Source of the DNA: Verrucomicrobiales bacterium
GTDB lineage: Bacteria; Verrucomicrobiota; Verrucomicrobiia; Verrucomicrobiales; DEV007
Direction of reading: 5' to 3'
NCBI GenBank assembly: GCA_017991025.1
Contig: JAGNMT010000080.1
Span: 1 to 10,277, forward strand
DNA: 10,277 bases
Part shown: positions 1-5,729 of the stretch, piece after piece
Layout: the number at the start of each line of letters is the position of its first letter
Position numbering within the stretch: the first letter of the stretch is position 1
Notes under the pieces: generated by a model
Database searches by the model: none
Seen by the model: the letters and a program-made list of their open reading frames with translations, nothing else
Told to the model about the DNA's origin: nothing
Translations under genes and position numbers: made by a program

Positions 1-846
1 GAGCAACATTTCTCGTGGGATCGCGCCCCCATTGAGACTCAGGCGATGATGATCGAGGTTTTCCGCGAAGTCGCCGGCGATCCGAAAACAGCCGACGACT
101 GTCGGGTATGGCTGCTGAAACAGCGCCAAATCCAGGCCTGGCCCAGCACCAAATCGACCGCCGACGCCATTTACGCGCTCCTCCTCGGGGGCAGTGATCT
201 GTTGGGCTCCGATGCGCTCGTGACCCTTTCCCTGGGCGGCAAAACCGTGGAGCCGGGGAAGGTCGAAGGAGGCACCGGATTTTACGAAAAGCGTTACTCC
301 GCCGCCGAGGTCCAGCCGGCGATGGGCACCGTAAAACTGACCAAAACAGATTCCGGAGTTTCGTGGGGCAGTCTGCATTGGCAGTATTTGGAGGACATCG
401 CCAAGGTAACTCCCCATGAGGGCACGCCGCTGACCCTGAAGAAGACGCTTTTCACCAAGATAGCCGGCAAGGCGGGCCCCGAGCTAAAACCGCTCGCTCC
501 CGGCGAAAAATTGAAGCCCGGCGGAGAGGTCGTGACGCGGGTCGAACTGCGCACGGATCGGGACCTCGAATTTGTCCACCTCAAGGACCAGCGCGGCAGC
601 GGAACCGAGCCGCTCAATGTATTGAGCGGCTATCGTTTTCAGGATGGCCTCTCCTACTATGAATCGACCCGTGACACGGCGAGCCATTTCTTTATTGAAT
701 ATCTGCCCAAGGGCGTCTACGTCTTCGAAACCAGCGCCCGCGTGCAACTGCGAGGTCGTTACGAAAGTGGCATCGCCGAGATCCAGTGCCTCTATGCACC
801 GGAATTCAACAGCCATAGTTCCAGCTTTCCACTGGAGGTCGAGTGA
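1..846 (+). CDS. Alpha-2-macroglobulin family protein, C-terminal part (5' end outside window)
   Basis: The frame is open from base 1 to a TGA at 844-846, giving the last 281 residues of a larger protein. In numbering that starts at base 1, residues 30-60 (W-P-S-T-K-S-T-A-D-A-I-Y-A-L-L) look like the end of the helical thioester-type domain. The segment around residues 195-275 matches the closing domain of bacterial alpha-2-macroglobulins: LSGYRFQDGLSYYESTRD, then EYLPKGVYVFE, then IQCLYAPEFNSHS. Family members are large secreted or lipid-anchored periplasmic proteins thought to trap attacking proteases. The similarity is to the very large YfhM/Bacteroidetes type rather than to enterobacterial YfhM itself. 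The N-terminus, any lipobox and any CxEQ thioester motif lie outside the window, so neither anchoring nor trapping chemistry can be judged. Family assignment is confident; function is inferred. Confidence 0.85.
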   Translation, partial: EQHFSWDRAPIETQAMMIEVFREVAGDPKTADDCRVWLLKQRQIQAWPSTKSTADAIYALLLGGSDLLGSDALVTLSLGGKTVEPGKVEGGTGFYEKRYSAAEVQPAMGTVKLTKTDSGVSWGSLHWQYLEDIAKVTPHEGTPLTLKKTLFTKIAGKAGPELKPLAPGEKLKPGGEVVTRVELRTDRDLEFVHLKDQRGSGTEPLNVLSGYRFQDGLSYYESTRDTASHFFIEYLPKGVYVFETSARVQLRGRYESGIAEIQCLYAPEFNSHSSSFPLEVE

Positions 847-911
847 TGGAAAACAAGCCACCGAATCGAATTAGAGTCTCTAACAGGAAAACGACTTCCC
901 TACCGCCATGA
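846..911 (+). other. Possible 21-codon linker ORF between two genes
   Basis: An ATG at 846-848 overlaps the stop codon of the macroglobulin gene (TGATG). It opens a 21-codon frame starting MENKPPNR and ending at TGA 909-911, which overlaps the ATG of the next gene (ATGA at 908-911). Overlaps at both ends are what translational coupling would look like. The peptide is basic and resembles nothing I know. Chance is a real alternative for so short a frame, and no ribosome binding site is needed or seen. Confidence 0.2.
871..883. repeat. Perfect 13-bp dyad TTAGAG-T-CTCTAA
   Basis: TTAGAG at 871-876 and CTCTAA at 878-883 are perfect inverted arms around one central base, in the 61-base gap before the membrane protein gene. 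The tight spacing suits a dimeric DNA-binding protein better than an RNA hairpin. No terminator-like T tract follows. The role is unknown. Confidence 0.4.
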
Positions 912-1336
912 TACTCTGGGGCTACAAGGATCTTGCTCTCTTGGACATTTGGACCATTGAACACATCGTATCAGGCGCTTCGATCAGCGGATTTCTAAAG
1001 TATTATTCCGACAAATTTCTAGAGAACGACCGGAACAGAAGGATCGTTTTTTTTACCGCCCTGATGCTGCTGGCTTATTTGTGGGAAAGCGTTGAGCATT
1101 ATCTGGAAACGGGAATGGCAGGTAACGCGGTGGCGCTCTGGTTCTACGGGGTTGAACACTGGAGCAATCGTCTCCTTTCCGATCCGGCAATGTTACTAAT
1201 AGGATGCCTGTTTGTTTTGCAGTTTCCCATCCTGAAATGGCCGGCAAGAATTTTCTCTATTTCCTGGCTGTTCATTCATATTTTTGTATTCCCCCACAGC
1301 ATGTATCTGCACGATATCTTCTCAAAGCGTGTTTAG
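908..1336 (+). CDS. Small multi-pass membrane protein of unknown function
   Basis: I do not recognise this 142-residue protein. It has about four hydrophobic segments, near residues 12-31, 45-62, 91-108 and 112-130. Polar residues lie at helix edges: E18-H19, W59-E60 with E63-H64, and E83-H84-W85 followed by N87-R88 and D92. Repeated E/H pairs inside or beside helices suggest a metal or proton site. The overall pattern loosely recalls small families such as DUF2585, but I cannot assign it. An in-frame TAA at 881-883 leaves ATG 908 as the only usable ATG, and no convincing ribosome binding site precedes it. The gene is much AT-richer than its neighbours: four 60-base lines counted inside it give 102/240 G+C. 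It contains eight consecutive T at 1047-1054. It converges with pgi, leaving ten bases between the stops. Confidence 0.75.
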   Translation: MILWGYKDLALLDIWTIEHIVSGASISGFLKYYSDKFLENDRNRRIVFFTALMLLAYLWESVEHYLETGMAGNAVALWFYGVEHWSNRLLSDPAMLLIGCLFVLQFPILKWPARIFSISWLFIHIFVFPHSMYLHDIFSKRV

Positions 1337-1346
1337 TCTGTGCCAC

Positions 1347-2915
1347 TCAGCAATAGAACTCGTCCGAAGCCGGTCCGTCACCCTCTTTCCGGGTGCAGAA
1401 CCCGGTCGCAGCCAGGTGATTCAGGCAATGATAGACTTCCTCAATGTCACTCTCGCCCACGTTCGAAGCCATTGCCTTCGCCCTCACTCCCCCGGAACCG
1501 GTCTCGGCGAGGTGCTTCTTCACTTTCGACAGCAGATCGAGGAACGCTCCCGCCGCTTTTTTCCCTGCCTCCACCCCGGGCTGGTGATAGGCATTGACGT
1601 TGATGAGGCTGGCATAAAATGAGACGGCCCGTTCGTAAAGACCGATGAGGAGGCCGAGCGAGAAGGGGGTCAATTCATCAAGTGAGATCGTGATCGACGG
1701 GCGCCCGTTTCCGTAGAGCGCACTGCGGGTGCCGCGGAGGAATCCCTGTAAATAATCTGCGGTCGTGGAGCCCTCTGCATCGACAAACATGGATCCCCCC
1801 TTTCGAGAACGACGAACTTCGATAAAGGTCGCGAAGAAGTTCGGGAGCCCGTCGCGCAATTGCTGCACGTAGGCATGCTGATCGGTCGACCCCTTGTTGC
1901 CGTAGACGGCTATGCCCTGATTGACCTGCTTGCCATCAAGGTCGAGCGCTTTCCCGATGGACTCCATCACGAGCTGCTGTAGGTATTTGCTCATGAGGTC
2001 AAGCCGGTCGTTATAGGGCAGGATGACCATGTCTTTTTTCCCCTGCCCGTCTCCCGCGTGGTACCACATCAGGGCGAGCAGCATCGAGGCATTCGTCGAA
2101 GCATCGGAGACACGGGTTTTTTCATCCATCGCGGCCGCTCCGGCGAGAAAGGAATCAATATCAAGACCGAGAAGAGCGGAAGGGAGGAGACCCACTGCAC
2201 TCATGATTGAAGTACGCCCTCCAATCCAGTCGGACATAGGAAAACGGGCGATCCAGCCTTTGGCTATCGCGTGTTTATCGAGCGAGCTTCCCTCGCCGGT
2301 GACGGCCACACTCTGTTTGGCAAAATCGAGCCCGCGAGCCTGAAACGCCGCTTCCGCCTCGAGCATGCCGTTGCGAGTCTCGGCTGTACCGCCGGACTTA
2401 GAAATCACAATCACCAGCGTCTCCGCCAGACCGTCGCCGATTTGTGCGAAGACATCGTCCATGCCGCCGGGGTCCGTGTTATCCAGAAAATGGATGCTGA
2501 GGGGGGCGTTCGGGGGTAGGAGCGCCTTCGAAACGAGTTGCGGGCCGAGAGCCGAGCCTCCAATGCCGATCAGTAAAACATGACGAAAGGTGTGATCATT
2601 CGGCGCCTTGATCTCCCCTCTCAGGACCTTTCCGGCAAAGACTTCGACCTGTTCCCTGACCGCTCTTATCCAGTTCCCCTCCGCCTCGGGAGCGAGCGAG
2701 GGATTTCTCAACCAATAGTGACCGACGGCACGGCCCTCATCCGGATTGACAATCTCGCCGGCCTCCGTCGCGACCATGTCTCGGAAGGCTCTCGCAATTT
2801 GCCTCTGCAAGTCGGCGGACCACTCAGCCGGGGCGTCCATCCGGCTCGTGTCGAGGACAAAGCCGAGTTCAGGATATCGAAGGACGGATTTCTGGAAAGT
2901 TTCCCAATTGCTCAT
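1347..2915 (-). CDS. pgi: Glucose-6-phosphate isomerase
   Basis: This 522-residue enzyme interconverts glucose 6-phosphate and fructose 6-phosphate in the cytoplasm (glycolysis and gluconeogenesis). Two sugar-isomerase (SIS) domains are visible. The first carries IGIGGSALGP (116-125) and the phosphate-binding SKSGGT (172-177). The second carries WIGGRTSIMSAVGLLP (230-245). By comparison with characterised enzymes, the catalytic residues are E318 (MESIGK), H347 (GSTDQH) and K452 (VEAGKK). The WIGGRTS and GNKGSTDQHAYVQQLRDG segments resemble the plant-plastid/cyanobacterial subtype more than the E. coli type. A C-terminal tail (about 470-522) has a small helical ESDIEEVYHCLNHLAATG segment. Length is normal for the subtype. 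The start at 2915 fits the family N-terminus, with no Shine-Dalgarno upstream. The gene is divergent from the Dabb gene, 50 bases between starts. Confidence 0.97.
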   Translation of the reverse strand: MSNWETFQKSVLRYPELGFVLDTSRMDAPAEWSADLQRQIARAFRDMVATEAGEIVNPDEGRAVGHYWLRNPSLAPEAEGNWIRAVREQVEVFAGKVLRGEIKAPNDHTFRHVLLIGIGGSALGPQLVSKALLPPNAPLSIHFLDNTDPGGMDDVFAQIGDGLAETLVIVISKSGGTAETRNGMLEAEAAFQARGLDFAKQSVAVTGEGSSLDKHAIAKGWIARFPMSDWIGGRTSIMSAVGLLPSALLGLDIDSFLAGAAAMDEKTRVSDASTNASMLLALMWYHAGDGQGKKDMVILPYNDRLDLMSKYLQQLVMESIGKALDLDGKQVNQGIAVYGNKGSTDQHAYVQQLRDGLPNFFATFIEVRRSRKGGSMFVDAEGSTTADYLQGFLRGTRSALYGNGRPSITISLDELTPFSLGLLIGLYERAVSFYASLINVNAYHQPGVEAGKKAAGAFLDLLSKVKKHLAETGSGGVRAKAMASNVGESDIEEVYHCLNHLAATGFCTRKEGDGPASDEFYC

Positions 2916-2965
2916 ATGTGATTTTTATGATCGACAGTTCGGCCAATTTCGCAAAGGGTTTCCTC

Positions 2966-3352
2966 ATGAAACTCATTCATCTCTTCATCACCGTTCTTTC
3001 GCTCGCTACTACCCAACTCCCCTCTCTCTCCTCAGCGGAGCAGGGAGGTCCTTTCCGCCACGTGGTTTCCTTTCAGTTCAAAGAGGGAACCACCGAGGAG
3101 AAGAAAACGGAAGTCGTCACCGCCTTCATGGCCCTCAAAAGCAAGATCGACACTATCACCGCCATTGAATGGGGCGGGACTGAAAATATCGAGCCGCTCA
3201 ATGACGGTTTTACCCATACCTTCCTCGTGAGCTTCAAGGACAAGGCCGGTCTCGAAGTCTACCTGCCCCACCCTGCGCATGAGGAATTCAAGAAACTCGT
3301 GAAACCGCTCCTGGAGAAGGTGTATGTCTTTGACTACACCGCGAAGAACTAA
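2966..3352 (+). CDS. Exported Dabb-domain (stress-responsive alpha/beta-barrel) protein
   Basis: From ATG 2966 the protein has 128 residues. Residues 1-24 form a typical signal peptide: K2, a hydrophobic core LIHLFITVLSLA, and a probable cleavage after S-S-A. The start is supported by AAAGGG at 2953-2958, one of the few purine-rich sites in the window. An in-frame GTG at 2918 would spoil the signal peptide. Residues 30-124 are a Dabb domain (PF07876 type): FRHVVSFQFKEGT at the first strand, IEWGGTEN in the middle, GFTHTFLVSF, then the family's YLPHPAH (99-105) and VYVFDY at the end. Dabb proteins are small dimeric ferredoxin-like barrels. Most have no known reaction; a few plant and polyketide members act as cyclases. 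Export points to the periplasm or outside. There is no lipobox cysteine. Confidence 0.88.
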   Translation: MKLIHLFITVLSLATTQLPSLSSAEQGGPFRHVVSFQFKEGTTEEKKTEVVTAFMALKSKIDTITAIEWGGTENIEPLNDGFTHTFLVSFKDKAGLEVYLPHPAHEEFKKLVKPLLEKVYVFDYTAKN

Positions 3353-3360
3353 ACCGGCCT

Positions 3361-3786
3361 TCAAATCACCCAGTCCGCTCCGTCCTGAGGCGTAAAGGGC
3401 GGGATCAACTCTGTCAGGGTGATCTCGCCGCAGCTCCGCATCATCGCTTCGTTGACCCGAACCCAGACCGCGTGAACCATTTCAGCGGATTTCCCCCCGT
3501 TGCCGGGACTGCTCTCGATCAAGGAACCGCCCTCCATCGCCGTCGCGATCTCAGCAAGCGTGATATCCCCCGGATGACGTGCGAGCAAATACCCTCCGTT
3601 TTTTCCCCGGCGGCTCATGACGAGGCCCGCCTGACGCAATGTCGTCAGGATTTGAACGAGATAATTCGGGGAGAGCCCTTCCGCCATCGCGAGCTCTTCG
3701 ACCTGACGCACCTCCCCGGTCGCATAGGTGCTGGCCAATTGAGCCAAAACCTGGCAGGCATATTCTGTCTTTAAGGGGAGTCGCAT
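3361..3786 (-). CDS. Rrf2-family transcriptional regulator, CymR-like candidate regulator of cysIJ
   Basis: From ATG 3786 the protein has 141 residues. The N-terminus MRLPLKTEYACQVLAQLA is the standard Rrf2 start; an upstream in-frame ATG at 3813 would add nine unlikely residues. A winged helix-turn-helix spans about 1-70. It includes VEELAMAEGLSPNYLVQIL as helix-turn-helix and RRGKNGGYLLAR (59-70) as the wing. The three clustered cysteines that hold the Fe-S cluster in IscR and NsrR are absent; the only cysteines are C11 and C119. This resembles CymR, the cluster-free Rrf2 repressor of sulfur and cysteine genes in Bacillus and Staphylococcus. The gene is divergent from cysI, with 96 bases between the starts, and converges with the Dabb gene (8 bases between stops). 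Control of cysIJ is inferred from position and family; no ligand can be read from the sequence. Confidence 0.9.
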   Translation of the reverse strand: MRLPLKTEYACQVLAQLASTYATGEVRQVEELAMAEGLSPNYLVQILTTLRQAGLVMSRRGKNGGYLLARHPGDITLAEIATAMEGGSLIESSPGNGGKSAEMVHAVWVRVNEAMMRSCGEITLTELIPPFTPQDGADWVI

Positions 3787-3882
3787 TGGAAAAATCGCTT
3801 GCCAAAAAGCCAATACAATACATTAGTAAACCACGCAACTTTAAAATATTCCTCCACTTTCCCTCTCACACCCCCGAGACCC
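3787..3882. promoter_or_regulatory. Divergent control region between the Rrf2 gene and cysI
   Basis: This AT-rich gap must hold promoters for both genes. On the plus strand TAAAAT at 3842-3847 is a plausible -10, but no good -35 is correctly spaced. TTGCCA at 3799-3804 is a weak -35 without a clear partner. TACAATACATTAGTA at 3814-3828 is a weak dyad: the outer TAC/GTA and one inner pair match. It is the best visible operator candidate. Neither start has a Shine-Dalgarno. Confidence that the region is regulatory is good; confidence in individual boxes is low. Confidence 0.5.
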
Positions 3883-5634
3883 ATGGCCAAATCAGCAAAC
3901 GAAGGCATCAAAGATGCGAGCAATTACCTGCGCGGCACCATCCTGGAAGGGTTGGCCAACGCGACGACAGGATCTCTTTCAAAGGACGATCAGCAACTCA
4001 CGAAGTTCCACGGTATTTACCAGCAGGACGACCGCGATATCCGCAAAGAGCGGCGGGGCAAGAAGCTGGAACCGGCCTACTCGTTCATGATCCGTGTCCG
4101 TGTTCCCGGCGGCGTTTCCACCCCGACGCAGTGGCTCGAGATGGACCGCATCGCGCAGGAACACGCCAACGGTGCCCTCAAGCTCACCACCCGCCAGGCC
4201 TTCCAGTTTCACGGGGTCATCAAGAGCAACCTCAAAAAGACCGTCGCTGAAATCAATCAGTCTCTTTTCGATACACTCGCCGCCTGCGGCGATGTGAACC
4301 GGAACGTGATGTGCAACCCGAATCCCTACCAGTCAAAAGTGCACGGCGACGTCCTCAAACTCGCGACCGAGATCTCAAATCACCTCAGTCCCCGCACGAG
4401 CGCCTACCACGAGATCTGGCTCGACGACGGCTCTGGCGAAAAAGTGCAGGTAACCTACGATCCGCCGAAGATCGACGATACGGACAGCGCCGCTGGTGCC
4501 GATCCCGAGGAGCCCATCTACGGCAAACACTACCTGCCGAGGAAATTTAAAACGGTGATCGCCGTGCCGCCGAGCAACGACGTCGATATCTACGCCCATG
4601 ATCTCGGCTACATCGCCATCATCGAAAAGGACAAAATCGTCGGCTACAACGTCACCGTGGGTGGCGGCATGGGCATGACTCACGGAAACGAGGAGACATT
4701 TCCCCGTCTTGCCGATGTCCTCGGCTTCTGCACCCCTGAGCAGGCCGTGACCGTCGCCGAAGCTGTGGTGCGTGTGCAGCGAGACCACGGCAATCGCGAG
4801 GTCCGCGCCAATGCCCGACTCAAATATACGATCGAAACGATGGGCCTCGTTGCTTTCCGGGCTGAGGTCGAAAAACTCATCGGATACCCGCTCGGCGCTC
4901 CCCGCGAATTCCACTTTGAGGACAATGGCGACCGATTCGGCTGGATCGAAGATCACAAAGGCAACTGGCACTTCACCCTCTTTGTGGAGAACGGCCGCGT
5001 CTATGACACCGACGCCTACGCGCTGCTGAGCGGACTTCGCGAGATTGCGAAAATCCACACCGGCGATTTCCGGCTCACTGCGAATCAGAATCTCATCATC
5101 GCGAACATCACGCCGAAACAAAAGAAGGCCGTCTCCGACCTGCTCGAGAAGTTTAAGATGTTCGATGCCCACGAGCGCTCGGCTCTCCGACTGAACTCAA
5201 TGGCCTGCGTTGCCCTGCCGACTTGCGGCCTCGCCCTCGCCGAGTCGCAGCGTTACCTCCCGGATCTCATCACCGAGATCGACGTCGTCCTTGAAGAAGC
5301 CGGACTCCGCCATGATGCGATCACGATCCGCATGACGGGATGCCCGAACGGATGCGCCCGCCCCTACATCGCCGAGATCGGTTTTGTTGGCAAAGCGCCC
5401 GGGAAATACAATCTCTATCTCGGTGGAGGCCACGCCGGCCAACGGCTCAACAAACTCTACGCGTCCTCTATCGCGGGCACGGATGCGGCAAAGGTTCTCA
5501 AGCCACTCATTCAGGACTATGCGAAGAACCGGGAAGAGGGTGAGCGCTTTGGAGACTTCACGATCCGTGCCGGCTACGTGAAAGCGACCGAGAATGGCCG
5601 CGACTTTCACAAGGAACTGAATTTAGCTGTTTAG
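3883..5634 (+). CDS. cysI: Assimilatory sulfite reductase (NADPH), hemoprotein beta subunit
   Basis: This 583-residue protein carries siroheme and a 4Fe-4S cluster. It performs the six-electron reduction of sulfite to sulfide in cytoplasmic sulfate assimilation, using electrons from CysJ. It has two repeats of ferredoxin-like plus siroheme/Fe-S domains. Cluster ligands are C442 and C448 (ACVALPTC) and C487 and C491 (TGCPNGC). Likely sulfite/siroheme-contact basic residues are R73 (RVRVPGG), R104 (TTRQAFQFHG), R140 (GDVNRN) and K221/K223 (LPRKFK). Length is close to E. coli CysI (570). ATG 3883 is chosen because the family begins about here and upstream codons run through the intergenic region; no Shine-Dalgarno precedes it. 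The stop and the last residues L-A-V are encoded inside a TTAGC repeat array shared with the cysI-cysJ gap. Gene order is cysI then cysJ, the reverse of enteric cysJIH, and no cysH is present. Confidence 0.97.
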   Translation: MAKSANEGIKDASNYLRGTILEGLANATTGSLSKDDQQLTKFHGIYQQDDRDIRKERRGKKLEPAYSFMIRVRVPGGVSTPTQWLEMDRIAQEHANGALKLTTRQAFQFHGVIKSNLKKTVAEINQSLFDTLAACGDVNRNVMCNPNPYQSKVHGDVLKLATEISNHLSPRTSAYHEIWLDDGSGEKVQVTYDPPKIDDTDSAAGADPEEPIYGKHYLPRKFKTVIAVPPSNDVDIYAHDLGYIAIIEKDKIVGYNVTVGGGMGMTHGNEETFPRLADVLGFCTPEQAVTVAEAVVRVQRDHGNREVRANARLKYTIETMGLVAFRAEVEKLIGYPLGAPREFHFEDNGDRFGWIEDHKGNWHFTLFVENGRVYDTDAYALLSGLREIAKIHTGDFRLTANQNLIIANITPKQKKAVSDLLEKFKMFDAHERSALRLNSMACVALPTCGLALAESQRYLPDLITEIDVVLEEAGLRHDAITIRMTGCPNGCARPYIAEIGFVGKAPGKYNLYLGGGHAGQRLNKLYASSIAGTDAAKVLKPLIQDYAKNREEGERFGDFTIRAGYVKATENGRDFHKELNLAV

Positions 5635-5727
5635 CTATTAGCTCTTTTGCTATTTAGCCTCTAAAAATCATTTCCACTCGCTCCCCAACCAGCTAAATAG
5701 CTAAAACGCCAACCGCTAAACAGCTCC
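5623..5727. repeat. Mirrored 7-8 bp TTAGC/GCTAA repeat arrays forming a long hairpin
   Basis: TTAGC-type units begin at 5623, 5631, 5638, 5646 (degenerate TTTGC) and 5654. Inverted GCTAA-type units begin at 5692, 5700, 5708 (degenerate GCCAA), 5715 and 5723 (degenerate). Spacings are 8,7,8,8 and 8,8,7,8, so the arrays are mirror images. Bases 5625-5658 pair with 5692-5725 at 28 of 34 positions. This includes perfect 11-bp outer arms (5625-5635 with 5715-5725) and 10-bp inner arms (5649-5658 with 5692-5701), around a C/A-rich 33-nt loop. The structure overlaps the cysI stop and ends 4 bases before the cysJ ATG. No T tract follows, so it is not a standard terminator. It could be an mRNA processing or attenuation element, or a dispersed genomic repeat. 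Confidence 0.9.
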
Positions 5728-5729
5728 CA

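Noticed and set aside
2918..2965. GTG 2918 as start of the Dabb gene
   Set aside because: It would put 16 residues in front of an intact signal peptide; ATG 2966 has AAAGGG upstream.
3787..3813. ATG 3813 as start of the Rrf2 gene
   Set aside because: It adds nine residues before MRLPLKTEYA, which is the normal family N-terminus, and runs into the control region.
3799..3882. TTG 3799 as start of cysI
   Set aside because: The 28 extra residues are encoded by the AT-rich intergenic region and do not resemble CysI; ATG 3883 fits the family.
3639..4250. Plus-strand frame across the Rrf2 start and early cysI
   Set aside because: The product is rich in Arg, Pro and His without any domain, and overlaps two genes with clear homology.
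4375..5172. Long open frame antisense to cysI (about 265 codons)
   Set aside because: It lies wholly inside cysI, whose protein has complete family motifs. The antisense product resembles no family and is the usual shadow of a GC-rich gene.
5623..5727. CRISPR array or plasmid iterons
   Set aside because: Units are 7-8 bp without spacers, and the arrays are inverted rather than direct. No Cas or Rep gene is present.
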